DNA from: Actinomadura sp. 7K507 | GTDB lineage: Bacteria; Actinomycetota; Actinomycetes; Streptosporangiales; Streptosporangiaceae | Assembly: GCF_004348425.1 (NCBI RefSeq) | Contig: NZ_SMKK01000039.1 | Coordinates: 1 to 46,999 of the forward strand | Length of the DNA: 46,999 bases | Direction: 5' to 3' | Shown here: piece after piece, positions 23,862 through 32,408 of the stretch | Layout: the number at the start of each line of letters is the position of its first letter | Position numbering within the stretch: the stretch's first letter is position 1 | Translations under genes and position numbers: made by a program | The notes under the pieces: model-generated | What the model was told of the DNA's origin: nothing | Databases searched by the model: none | The model's input: only the letters and a program-made list of their open reading frames with translations

Positions 23862-25438
23862 GCACGGCGAACCTCGCGCGGATACTCGGCGTCAACGCCG
23901 TCCGCTTCGCCGACCGGGACGCGCTCGTCTTCGAGGACCGGCGCTGGACGTACCGCGAACTCGACGCCGACGTGAACGCGCTCGCCGCCGGCATCGCGGC
24001 GGACGGTGTCGCCCAGGGCGGCCGTGTCGCGGTCGTCGCGAACAACGTCCCGGAATTCCTGATGCTGTCCCTGGCGCTGGCCAAGCTCGGCGCCGTGTGC
24101 GTGCCCCTGAACTATCGGCTCGCACCGGGCGAACTGGAGCACTTGATGGAGCGCGCCGAGGTCGAGGCGGTCGCGACCGTCCCCGAGTTCGCGGAGCTGA
24201 CCGCGCGGGCGGTCGCCCGGCTCCCACTGGTGCGCCGGCTCGCGCTCGAACCCATCGACGGCACCTGGACGGACCTGCGTGCGCTCACCGCGGCCCACCG
24301 GGGCGAGAGGGTCCGGGACGTCGAACTGGACGACGCGGCACTCCAGCGCATCGTGTACACGTCCGGGACGACGAGCCTGCCGAAGGGCGTGATGCTCACC
24401 CACGGGAACGTGAACGCCAACATGCACGCCCAGATAGTCGAACTGGGTCTTCGACCGACCGACCGGATCCTGAACTTCGCGCCGCTGTACCACGTCGGCG
24501 GAACCGACCTTCCCGGATACGCGATCTGGCATGCCGGCGGCTGCATGGTCGTCCAGCGGCGGTTCGAGCCGGCCGGCATCCTGACCGCGATCGAGGCCGA
24601 GGGCATCACCGGCATGGTGGTCGCCGCGACCATGCTCGACATGATCCGCCGAGCGGCGGACACGACCGGCGCGGACCTGTCGTCGGTGCGCTGGCTGATC
24701 TTCTCCCAGGTCACGTCCGCACTGTTCAAGGTCGCCCGCGGGCTCTTCCCCAACGCGCGCCTGATCGAGGGCTACGGCCTCACCGAGACATGCAGCGGGC
24801 TCACGTACCTGGACGAAGCCCACATGGAGAGCAAGCAGGGCTCGGTGGGCCTGCCCGTTCCCTGGGTGGACGTCAGGGTCGTCGACGCCGAAGGGAACGA
24901 CGCCGGAGTGGGGGAGGACGGCGAAGTGATCGCTCGCGGCCCCAAGGTGAGTCCGGGCTACCTCGACGACCCGGCGGCCACCGCCGAGGCGTTCCGCGGC
25001 GGCTGGTTCCACACGGGGGATGTCGGCTGCTTCGACGACGACGGCTACCTCTACATCCGGGACCGCCTGAAGGACATGATCCGCAGCGGCGGCGAGAACA
25101 TGTCCAGCGCCGAGATCGAGAACGTCCTCGCCGATCACCCGCTGGTCCTGGCGGCCTCGGTGGTGGGGGCTCCGCATCCCCGGTGGGTCGAGGTGCCGGT
25201 CGCCTTCGTCGTCGGCAAGCCGGGACTGGTGGCCGACGACCTCATCGAGCATGTGCGCCGGCGGCTCGGGAAGTTCAAGGTGCCCAAAGAGGTCTACGTC
25301 GTCGAGGAACTCCCCACCAACCCCTCGGGCAAGGTCCTCAAGCGGGCCCTGCGGGAGCTCCGCCCGGCCATGACTCCGGATTGGGCCTATCCGGAGCAGT
25401 CCCGGCGCTGGTCACCGGGTGACGCCGAGGATGAGTGA
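23858..25438 (+). CDS. acyl-CoA ligase (AMP-binding)
   Basis: 526 residues from ATG 23858, which overlaps the preceding stop (ATGA). The P-loop YTSGTTSLPKG is at about residues 166-176, then GYGLTETCSG, TGDVGCFDDDGYLYIRDRLKD, SGGENMSSAEIENVL, and the lysine motif NPSGKVLKRAL. The frame is open upstream to 23663, but that would run inside the previous ligase. Last gene of the long operon that starts with the ABC binding protein. Its 3' end overlaps the convergent metallo-beta-lactamase-fold gene by 27 bp. Confidence 0.92.
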   Translation: MSTANLARILGVNAVRFADRDALVFEDRRWTYRELDADVNALAAGIAADGVAQGGRVAVVANNVPEFLMLSLALAKLGAVCVPLNYRLAPGELEHLMERAEVEAVATVPEFAELTARAVARLPLVRRLALEPIDGTWTDLRALTAAHRGERVRDVELDDAALQRIVYTSGTTSLPKGVMLTHGNVNANMHAQIVELGLRPTDRILNFAPLYHVGGTDLPGYAIWHAGGCMVVQRRFEPAGILTAIEAEGITGMVVAATMLDMIRRAADTTGADLSSVRWLIFSQVTSALFKVARGLFPNARLIEGYGLTETCSGLTYLDEAHMESKQGSVGLPVPWVDVRVVDAEGNDAGVGEDGEVIARGPKVSPGYLDDPAATAEAFRGGWFHTGDVGCFDDDGYLYIRDRLKDMIRSGGENMSSAEIENVLADHPLVLAASVVGAPHPRWVEVPVAFVVGKPGLVADDLIEHVRRRLGKFKVPKEVYVVEELPTNPSGKVLKRALRELRPAMTPDWAYPEQSRRWSPGDAEDE

Positions 25439-26392
25439 CAGCGTATGAATCAGGGCGAAGCGCTTGGTCCCGGTGCCGAGTTCCTCCCACGGCTTGGTCC
25501 GCTTGAGGTGCGGCACGATCTCCCACGCGGAGTCGTGAGTCCGCAGGAGCCTCTCCACGGTGTCGAGTTCGGCTTGGTGGAAGGCTTTCAGTTCGTCGGC
25601 GCGCGCGGCGATGTCCCGGTACGGGAACTGGTGCGCCGGGCAGGCGATCTCGACCTCGAGGTCCCGTATGCGATCCAGGGACCTGAGCAGGTCGCCGGCG
25701 GGATCGTCCCCGGGCAGGCTGGGGATGGCGAGCTGGGTCGGTCCTTCGGCCATCATCGTGTCGCCGGTGAACACGACGCCGCGCGAGGTGTCGACATAGA
25801 CGGTGTGCCCGTAGGTGTGCCCGGGTGTGTGGAGCCCGAGGATCGTGACGTCGCCGAGAACGTGCTCGCTGTCGCGCTCGGGGGCCAGATCGAGGTCCAG
25901 GCTCTCCGAATGCCTGGCGACCCCGATCGCGTCGCCGTACATGCCGTCGATCACTTCACGCGGCGCTCCGGTCTGCTCCAGGGCCCTGCCCAGCTGGACC
26001 AGGAACCCACCGCCGCGCACACGGTTCTGATGGGAGAAGTCGTCGTCGCGCCCCATGACGACCCTCGCGCCGGACGCCGCCCGGACCCGGTCGGCGAAGC
26101 CCACGTGGTCGGGGTGGTTGTGGGTGAGCAGCACCAGCTGCACGGCCGCGAGGTCGTGCCCGATCTCGGCGACGGACCTGGTGAACGACTCCCAGCAGGA
26201 GGGGTGTTCGTAGCCGGCGTCGATGAGGACGAGCCCTTCCGGCGTCTCGATGAGGAAGACGGTGATGAAGCCGAGGGGGCTGCCGCGGAGTGGCACCGGA
26301 ACGGCCCAGACACCATCCGTGACCTGCAGCGGGGCAGGAACGTCACGGGCCCGGTAAGCCGAGGCATGTCGTGCGTTGACAGGTATGGACAT
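25412..26392 (-). CDS. metallo-beta-lactamase-fold hydrolase
   Basis: 326 residues from ATG 26392. The metal-binding motif HNHPDH is at 91-96, later GHTYGHTVYVD and FTGDTMM supply further ligands, and CPAHQFPYRD follows. The C-terminal helical region (DELKAFHQAELDTVERLLR) matches glyoxalase II-like and acyl-CoA thioesterase-like relatives. A thioester or lactone hydrolase role would fit the island (inference); lactone opening would suit products of Baeyer-Villiger oxygenation. Divergent from the ligase at 26460, sharing the operator at 26425-26442. ATG 26407 is an alternative start. Confidence 0.87.
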   Translation of the reverse strand: MSIPVNARHASAYRARDVPAPLQVTDGVWAVPVPLRGSPLGFITVFLIETPEGLVLIDAGYEHPSCWESFTRSVAEIGHDLAAVQLVLLTHNHPDHVGFADRVRAASGARVVMGRDDDFSHQNRVRGGGFLVQLGRALEQTGAPREVIDGMYGDAIGVARHSESLDLDLAPERDSEHVLGDVTILGLHTPGHTYGHTVYVDTSRGVVFTGDTMMAEGPTQLAIPSLPGDDPAGDLLRSLDRIRDLEVEIACPAHQFPYRDIAARADELKAFHQAELDTVERLLRTHDSAWEIVPHLKRTKPWEELGTGTKRFALIHTLSLILGVTR

Positions 26393-26424
26393 GGTGGTTG
26401 ATCCCATCTACTCTGACGAAAAAG

Positions 26425-26442
26425 ATACCGAATGGTCGGAAT
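26425..26442 (+). promoter_or_regulatory. operator-like inverted repeat 6
   Basis: ATACCGAA-TG-GTCGGAAT, one mismatch. It lies 17 bp before the ATG of the ligase at 26460 and 32 bp before the start of the divergent MBL-fold gene, so one site may control both. Confidence 0.8.
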
Positions 26443-26459
26443 GTAGTTCAAGGAGCGAG

Positions 26460-28001
26460 ATGAGCGAGCAGACGCGGGAACAGGTCGGCTTCCGCCTATG
26501 GGCCGTGTCCGACCCGGACCTGTGCGCGATCATCACCGCCGACGACGAGCGCATCGCCTACGGCGAGCTGTTCGCCGAGGTGAACCGGATCTGTCACGGA
26601 CTGCGCGCCCGCGGGGTGAACGAGGGCGACACGGTCGCCGTGGTCATGAGCAACAGCGCCGCCATGGCGGCGGCGTACCTGGCGGCGATGCAGTCCGGCG
26701 TCTACCTCGTCACGATCAACTACCACCTGACCACTCCGGAGATCGCCTACATCCTTGCGGACAGCGACACCAAGGTCGTCCTGTGCTCGGAGCGCGTCGA
26801 GGACACGGTGCTCGCGGCGGTTCGTCCCGGTGTCGAGGTCTTCGTCGATGGCAGGGCATCGCGCGCCCGTCCGATGTCGGAACTGACCGGCGGCATGCCG
26901 GCGACCGACCCGGAGCAGACCCCGAACGGGTCCCTGATGATGTACACGTCGGGCACCACCGGCCGTCCGAAGGGCGTCAAGCGTCCCCTCAGCGGTGTCA
27001 GCGCCGACCAGGGCGCCCTCACGTACGTGTGGCTCTTCAACGAGTTCGGCATGCATCGCGAGGCGTTCGCCTCCTGGCTCGTCTCGGCGCCGATGTACCA
27101 CTCGGCCAACATCACGCCGGCGATCGGCGCGCTGAACTGGGGCGGCACCCTGGTCCTGATGGACGGCTGGACGCCTGAGGGCTTCCTCCGGCGCGTCCAG
27201 GAGCACGGGGTCACCGGCACGAGCATGGTCCCCACGCACTTCCACCGGCTGCTGCGGCTTCCGGGGGAGGTCCGTGACGGCTTCGACGTCTCGTCCCTGC
27301 GGTACGTGCTGCACGGCGCGGCGCCGTGCCCGATGGAGGTCAAGCAGCGGATCATGGACTGGTTCGGCCCGGTGGTCTACGAGTACTACGGCTCGACCGA
27401 GGTCGGTACCACGGTCGCGCGGCCGCAGGAGTGGCTCGACCACCCCGGCACCGTCGGCAGGCCCGCGTCGATCTCGACCCTGAAGATCCTCGATCGCGAG
27501 GGGAACGAGGTCGCGGCCGGCGAGACCGGCATCGTCTACATGCGCCAAGGCGAGGACAAGGTCGAATACCACAACGACCCCGGCAAGACCGACGGCTCGC
27601 GGCGCGGCGGCCTGATGACCGTCTGGGACGTCGGGCACGTGGACGAGGACGGCTTCCTCTACATCACCGGCCGTGCCGCCGAACTCATCCTGGTGGGGGG
27701 CGTGAACGTGTACCCGGCCGAGATCGAGAGTGCCCTCATCGGGCACGAGTGGGTCGCGGACGCGGGTGTCGTCGGCGTCCCGGATCCCGACTACGGCGAG
27801 GTCCCGGCCGCGCACATCGTCCTGAGCGATGCCGCACCGGCTGCCTCGGCCGCCGTGGCGGCCATCCGCGAGCACCTCACCGGCCGGCTGGCCAAGCCCA
27901 AGCTCCCCAAGGAGTACTTCGTGCACGCAACGCTGCCGCGCGACCCGAACGGGAAGCTCTACAAGGCCCGGCTGGCCGATGCCGAGGAGGTATCCGCGTG
28001 A
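26460..28001 (+). CDS. acyl-CoA ligase (AMP-binding)
   Basis: 513 residues from ATG 26460, preceded by AAGGAGCG. The P-loop YTSGTTGRPKG is at about 163-173, then YEYYGSTEVG (adenine binding), WDVGHVDEDGFLYITGRAAE, GGVNVYPAEIESAL, and the lysine motif DPNGKLYKARL. The YYGSTE and GGVNVYPAEIE wording is more like the FadD4/crotonobetaine-ligase branch than that of the other ligases here, so it probably serves a different acid. First gene of the operon with the two acyl-CoA dehydrogenase genes; 51 bp separate it from the next gene. Confidence 0.92.
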   Translation: MSEQTREQVGFRLWAVSDPDLCAIITADDERIAYGELFAEVNRICHGLRARGVNEGDTVAVVMSNSAAMAAAYLAAMQSGVYLVTINYHLTTPEIAYILADSDTKVVLCSERVEDTVLAAVRPGVEVFVDGRASRARPMSELTGGMPATDPEQTPNGSLMMYTSGTTGRPKGVKRPLSGVSADQGALTYVWLFNEFGMHREAFASWLVSAPMYHSANITPAIGALNWGGTLVLMDGWTPEGFLRRVQEHGVTGTSMVPTHFHRLLRLPGEVRDGFDVSSLRYVLHGAAPCPMEVKQRIMDWFGPVVYEYYGSTEVGTTVARPQEWLDHPGTVGRPASISTLKILDREGNEVAAGETGIVYMRQGEDKVEYHNDPGKTDGSRRGGLMTVWDVGHVDEDGFLYITGRAAELILVGGVNVYPAEIESALIGHEWVADAGVVGVPDPDYGEVPAAHIVLSDAAPAASAAVAAIREHLTGRLAKPKLPKEYFVHATLPRDPNGKLYKARLADAEEVSA

Positions 28002-28052
28002 CGGTGCCGGACGGGGTGCGGGCCCAAGAAGACAGCGAGCGGACGGGGGACC

Positions 28053-29204
28053 ATGGACTTCGATGACAACGCCGGCGAGCGGGCGTTCCGCCGGGAGGTC
28101 GGCGCCTGGCTCGACGAGGCGCTCAAGGGCGTCCCGGACCAGGAGAGCCTTTCCGAGGAGGAGCGGACCCACTGGTCCCGGGTGTGGCAGGACCGCATCT
28201 GCGAGGCGAACTGGGCCGGGCTCTCATGGCCGGTCGAGCACGGCGGCCGTGGCATGGACGCGATCTCGCAGGCCATCTTCAACGAGGAGGCCGAGCTGCG
28301 CGGCGCGCCGTACGCCCTCAACGGCGTCGGCATGTACCTCGCCGGGCCGACCATCATCACGCACGGCACCGCCGAGCAGCAGGCCCGCCACCTTCCGGGC
28401 ATCCTGAACGGCACCGACTACTGGTGCCAGGGGTTCAGCGAGCCCGGTTCCGGCTCGGACCTGGCGAGCCTGCAGACCGCGGCGGTCAAGGTCGACGGCG
28501 GCTGGCGCGTCACCGGCTCGAAGATCTGGACGTCGAACGCCCACAACGCGTCCAAGTGCCTCCTGCTGGCGCGCACCGACCCGGACGCGCCCAAGCACGA
28601 GGGCATCACCTACCTCCTCGCGCCGATGGACAGGTTCGAGGTTCGGTCGCTCGTCATGATCAACGGCGACACCGAGTTCAACGAGATGTTCCTCGACGAC
28701 GTGTTCGTGCCCGACGAGGATGTCCTCGGCGGCACGGGGAACGGCTGGCGGGTCGCGCTGACGACCCTGGCTTTCGAGCGCGGAAGCATGGCGCTCAGCC
28801 TCTGGGTCTGGGCGCGCCAGGCCGTCGACCGCCTCACCGACCTCGCTCTGGAGAAGGGCATGGCGGACGACTCCGGGTTCCTCGACGCGATCGGCGCGCT
28901 GCGCTGCGACGCCGAAGCCGTCCGTATCGGCTCCCTGCGCATGGTCGGGGAGACCCGGGCCGGTGGCGCGCCCGGCGCGGAGACCTCGGCGCTGAAGAGC
29001 CTGTGGGCCGGCGTCGTCCAGGACGCGAACCGCCTGGCCGTGCAACTCGACGAGGCCGGCGGAGTGCTGCTCGACGGCGCGGGAGCCGAGGCCCGGATGC
29101 GTCACTACCTCCGCTCGCGCGCCCACACCATCGAGGGCGGCACGGAGGAGGTCCAGAAATCGATCCTTGCGGAGCGGGTGCTGAGCCTGCCCCGTTCACG
29201 TTGA
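28053..29204 (+). CDS. acyl-CoA dehydrogenase, alpha-like subunit
   Basis: 383 residues. The flavin and substrate motif QGFSEPGSGSDLA lies near residue 130, then GSKIWTSNAHNA, and the C-terminal HTIEGGTEEVQKSILAERVL, whose first Glu is the usual position of the catalytic base. It oxidises an acyl-CoA to the 2-enoyl-CoA with FAD, passing electrons to ETF. An adjacent second ACAD gene without a normal N-terminal domain suggests a heteromeric enzyme, as in actinobacterial steroid side-chain ACADs. No ETF genes are in the window. Confidence 0.9.
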   Translation: MDFDDNAGERAFRREVGAWLDEALKGVPDQESLSEEERTHWSRVWQDRICEANWAGLSWPVEHGGRGMDAISQAIFNEEAELRGAPYALNGVGMYLAGPTIITHGTAEQQARHLPGILNGTDYWCQGFSEPGSGSDLASLQTAAVKVDGGWRVTGSKIWTSNAHNASKCLLLARTDPDAPKHEGITYLLAPMDRFEVRSLVMINGDTEFNEMFLDDVFVPDEDVLGGTGNGWRVALTTLAFERGSMALSLWVWARQAVDRLTDLALEKGMADDSGFLDAIGALRCDAEAVRIGSLRMVGETRAGGAPGAETSALKSLWAGVVQDANRLAVQLDEAGGVLLDGAGAEARMRHYLRSRAHTIEGGTEEVQKSILAERVLSLPRSR

Positions 29205-29217
29205 GCGGAGTGGCGGA

Positions 29218-30228
29218 ATGAAAGCGACGTTCACGCAGGAGCAGCTGGACATCCAGGAGTCCATCCGCTCGATCGCCAAGGAGGAGAAGGTCACCGCCCG
29301 CGACGCGCTCGCGGGGGAATGGCGGCCGCCCGGCGGCGACGCCGTCCTGCTCACCGACTTCGGCCTGCTCGGTGTGCCTGAATCGGCGGGCGGTGTGGGG
29401 TCGTCCCTGGTCGACCTCCTCGTGGCGGTCGAGGTCCTCGGCGAGCACCTGGTACCAAGCCGGTTCCCGGCACATGCCGCGGCGGTGCAACTGGCCACGG
29501 GGCTCGGCGAGCTCCCCGGCGATGTGCTGGCGGGCCGCACGGTCCTCACGCCCGCGGTCGACGTTCCCGGTGCCACCGGATGGCCCGGCGGCGGCGTGGA
29601 CCCGCTCGTCCGCACGCTGGTGCCGTACGCGGCCCAGGCGGGCGGGGTCGTGGTGCTCGGCACCGGCGGCGCCTGGACGGCGGTCCCGTCGGGCATCACC
29701 CTGCGGGAGTCGTTCGATCCGTCGCTCCCGCTGTCCGACGTGACCTTCTCCGCGCCGCGAGACGCCGGGCCGGTCGGCTCGGGCGCGGGGCGCGCCGCGC
29801 TCGTCGCCGCCGCGCAATTGTGCGGTGTCGCCGCGGGCGCCATCGGACTCGCGGCCGGGCACGCCCGTACCCGCGAGCAGTTCGGCCGGGTCATCGGCTC
29901 GTTCCAGGGCGTGGCGTTCCAGTTGGCGGACGCGGTCAAGTACCGCAAGGCGGCGTGGGATCTGACCCTGTACGCCGCCTGGGCCGTGGACACGGGACGG
30001 CCCGAGGCGGAGAGCCTCGTCCACGCCGCGAAGGCGGCGGCGGGCAAGGCCGCGGTCTTCGCCGCGGAACGCTGCGTCCAGGTGCACGGCGGCATGGGCA
30101 TCACGATGGAGGCCGATCCGCACCTGTTCCTGCGCCGCGCGCACGTGCTCGACGCGTGGCTCGGCCGGGGCTCGTGGCACCGGCGCCGCGTCGGTGAGCT
30201 GCAGGTTCAGCGGCGGCGGGGCGCCTAG
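29218..30228 (+). CDS. acyl-CoA dehydrogenase, beta-like subunit
   Basis: 336 residues, shorter than usual (about 380). The N-terminal part is ACAD-like but the central beta-domain is reduced. The C-terminal domain has HARTREQFGRVIGSFQGVAFQLAD and RCVQVHGGMGITMEADPHLF, the FAD-contacting segments. The usual base position is not obvious. I infer a partner of the 28053-29204 protein, forming an alpha2beta2 enzyme with one active site per heterodimer. It starts 13 bp after the previous stop. Terminator-like hairpin follows at 30247. Confidence 0.87.
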   Translation: MKATFTQEQLDIQESIRSIAKEEKVTARDALAGEWRPPGGDAVLLTDFGLLGVPESAGGVGSSLVDLLVAVEVLGEHLVPSRFPAHAAAVQLATGLGELPGDVLAGRTVLTPAVDVPGATGWPGGGVDPLVRTLVPYAAQAGGVVVLGTGGAWTAVPSGITLRESFDPSLPLSDVTFSAPRDAGPVGSGAGRAALVAAAQLCGVAAGAIGLAAGHARTREQFGRVIGSFQGVAFQLADAVKYRKAAWDLTLYAAWAVDTGRPEAESLVHAAKAAAGKAAVFAAERCVQVHGGMGITMEADPHLFLRRAHVLDAWLGRGSWHRRRVGELQVQRRRGA

Positions 30229-30246
30229 GGGCGGGCAGGCGCGGAG

Positions 30247-30270
30247 AAGGCCGGTTCCTTGCCGGCTTTT
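30247..30270 (+). terminator. hairpin with T-run behind the ACAD operon
   Basis: AAGGCCGG and CCGGCTT pair around the loop TTCCTTG with one bulged G, followed by TT. It lies 19 bp after the ACAD stop and just before the promoter and operator of the next unit, so it separates two transcription units. Confidence 0.6.
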
Positions 30271-30285
30271 CACTCGACAGATAAC

Positions 30286-30303
30286 ATACCGACTGGTCGG
30301 AAT
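30286..30303 (+). promoter_or_regulatory. operator-like inverted repeat 7
   Basis: ATACCGAC-TG-GTCGGAAT, the best copy of the seven. It ends 12 bp before the GTG of the first LLM gene and touches its AGGAG ribosome-binding site. Confidence 0.85.
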
Positions 30304-30315
30304 ATAGGAGCGACA

Positions 30316-31398
30316 GTGAAGTTCGGGATCATGAACCTGTTCCCCGTGAGCGACGGGGCATCGGACCACCAGGTGCTGAGGGAGACCCTGGAGGAGATCG
30401 GGCTCGCCGACGAGCTCGGCTTCGACTCGGTGTGGCTGGCCGAGCACCATTTCTCCAAGTACGGGATCCTCGGCAGCCCGGTGAGCTTCGCCATGGCGAT
30501 CGCCGAACGCACCAGGTCGATCACTATCGGCACCGCTGTCCTGGTCCTCCCGCTGCACAACCCGCTCCGGCTGGCCGAGGACATCGCGGCTCTCGACGTG
30601 CTCTCCGGTGGCCGGGTCACGATCGGTGTCGGTCGCGGCTACCAGCCCGCCGAGTTCGCCGGCTTCGGGATCCCGCTAGAGGAGTCAAAGGTCCGGTACA
30701 AGGAGACCCTCGATGTCCTCCGGCTGGCGTTGACGCAGGAGAACTTCAGCTACCACGGTGAAGTGCTGCATTACGACAACGTCACCACGTACCCACGGCC
30801 GTTCACGCCGGGTGGGCCGCCGATCCTGCAGGGCACCGTGTCGCCGGAGAGCTTCCGTGATCGCGGTGCGATCGGCGAACCCATCATCACCTCACCGAAC
30901 TTCACGCCGCTCGGCATCATGCAGAAGAACTTCTCTCTGTACCGAACAGCGATGGAGGAGAACGGGTTCGACATCGCCTCCTACGACCTGCCGTTCATGC
31001 AGCAGGTCTGGTGCGGCGACGGCGAGGAAGGCCTCAGGGAGGCTGCTCAGGCCGCGTTGAACTACTACCGGTCCGTGGGGAAGGTCATCCCGGGTTCGGA
31101 ACAGGCCATGGAGAAGGAGCGGGCCTACTACGAGGCGGTCGCCAAGAACATCAACCTGCTCACCCTTGAGCAGACCCTGACCCACGGCGGCAACTTCGGC
31201 TCGGCCCAGCAGGTCATCGACACCATCGAGATGCTGCGCGAACAACTCGGCATCAACCACTACATCGGCTGGCTCCGCATTCCCAGCCTCGACCGCAAGG
31301 CCGCCCTGAGGTCGATGGAGGAGTTCGCCGACAAGGTCATCCCGCACTTCCGTGCGCAGGACGCGGCCACATCGTCCGCCAAGGCGGTCGCGGGGTGA
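30316..31398 (+). CDS. LLM-class flavin-dependent oxidoreductase (luciferase-like) 1
   Basis: 360 residues from GTG 30316, preceded by TAGGAG. Bacterial-luciferase fold: the strand KFGIMNLFPVS, then GFDSVWLAEHHFSKYG, and SGGRVTIGVGRGYQPAEFAGFGIP. The C-terminal part has LREQLGINHYIGWLRIPS. Members use FMNH2 or F420H2; the EHHF motif and the island's flavin reductase lean towards FMNH2-dependent oxygenation, but this cannot be settled from sequence. First gene of a seven-gene operon behind operator 7. Its stop overlaps the next LLM start (GTGA). Confidence 0.88.
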   Translation: MKFGIMNLFPVSDGASDHQVLRETLEEIGLADELGFDSVWLAEHHFSKYGILGSPVSFAMAIAERTRSITIGTAVLVLPLHNPLRLAEDIAALDVLSGGRVTIGVGRGYQPAEFAGFGIPLEESKVRYKETLDVLRLALTQENFSYHGEVLHYDNVTTYPRPFTPGGPPILQGTVSPESFRDRGAIGEPIITSPNFTPLGIMQKNFSLYRTAMEENGFDIASYDLPFMQQVWCGDGEEGLREAAQAALNYYRSVGKVIPGSEQAMEKERAYYEAVAKNINLLTLEQTLTHGGNFGSAQQVIDTIEMLREQLGINHYIGWLRIPSLDRKAALRSMEEFADKVIPHFRAQDAATSSAKAVAG

Positions 31399-32408
31399 AG
31401 ATCAGCGCCTTCCTGAGCGCCCAGTTCGACCCATCGGCATCGGCGGTCGAAGGGCTGGACGACGTCCTCCGGCAGGCCGTCGCCGCCGAGGAGGCCGGCT
31501 TCCACGCCGTCTACCTCGGACACCACTACCTTGCGAAGTCGGCGTTCCTTCAGCCGGTTCCGCTCGCCGGATACCTGGCCGGTGCGACCACGAGGATCCG
31601 TATCGGGTTCGGCGTCCTTCTGGCGCCGCTGCTGAACCCGATCGCGCTCTCCGAAGACCTCGCGACCCTCGACGTGATCACGGGCGGCCGCCTGACCGTC
31701 GGAATCGGCGCGGGGTACCGCAAGCGCGAGACCGCGGCGTTCGGCGTCGCCTGGGACGACCGCCTGCGGCGCCTGCGCGAGTACGTGCCGGCACTCCGGT
31801 CGCTGTGGAGAGGCGAGACCACCGATCTCGCGGGCAGTTGGGGAGAGGTGCCGGGGGCGTCCCTGCCGCTGAGACCGGTCCAGCCGGGTGGCCCGCCGAT
31901 CTGGATCGGCGCCTTCGCCGAGCCCGCCCTCCGGCGCGCGGCCGGTCTGGACGCACCGTGGCTCATCGGCCCGAAGGGCGACGACGAGGAACTCGCGGCG
32001 ATGCTGACGATCTACCGAGACACCCTGACCGAACACGGGTTCCCGCTCGAACGCGAGTACCCGATGGCACGCGAGGCGTTCATCGCCGAGACCCGTGCGG
32101 CGGCGATCGCGGCGGTGCGGCCTCATATGGAACGCCAGTACGCCGGTTACAAGTCGTGGAAGGACGCCCAGAGCATCGACATCGACCGGTACATGGCCGA
32201 GGACTGCCTGATCGGCACCGCGGACGACATCGTCGCCAAGCTGCGCCGCTGGGAGACGGAACTCGGCATCACCGAGGTGTCCCTGCGGCTCCAGTTCGTG
32301 GGCGGCGGCCAGGAGGAGACGATGGACCAGATCCGACGGTTCGGCGCCGAGGTCGTCCCGCGATTCGGCGAGCAGGGGGCGGCACCGATGGACGGGGCGT
32401 CGCGATGA
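31395..32408 (+). CDS. LLM-class flavin-dependent oxidoreductase 2
   Basis: 337 residues. Motifs: EEAGFHAVYLGHHYLAKSAF, then GVLLAPLLNPIALSEDLATLD and GRLTVGIGAGYRKRETAAFG. The histidine pair GHHY sits where LLM1 has EHHF. GTG 31395 overlaps the LLM1 stop by 4 bp, and its own stop overlaps the next ligase start, so it is translationally coupled on both sides. It may form a heterodimer with LLM1, as luciferase alpha and beta do; that is inference from adjacency. Confidence 0.87.
   Translation: MKISAFLSAQFDPSASAVEGLDDVLRQAVAAEEAGFHAVYLGHHYLAKSAFLQPVPLAGYLAGATTRIRIGFGVLLAPLLNPIALSEDLATLDVITGGRLTVGIGAGYRKRETAAFGVAWDDRLRRLREYVPALRSLWRGETTDLAGSWGEVPGASLPLRPVQPGGPPIWIGAFAEPALRRAAGLDAPWLIGPKGDDEELAAMLTIYRDTLTEHGFPLEREYPMAREAFIAETRAAAIAAVRPHMERQYAGYKSWKDAQSIDIDRYMAEDCLIGTADDIVAKLRRWETELGITEVSLRLQFVGGGQEETMDQIRRFGAEVVPRFGEQGAAPMDGASR

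Noticed and set aside
26496..28172. 558-residue minus-strand frame
   Set aside because: Antisense shadow of a CoA ligase with a complete motif set.
28834..30558. 574-residue minus-strand frame
   Set aside because: Antisense to the ACAD pair; would also cover the terminator and operator 7.
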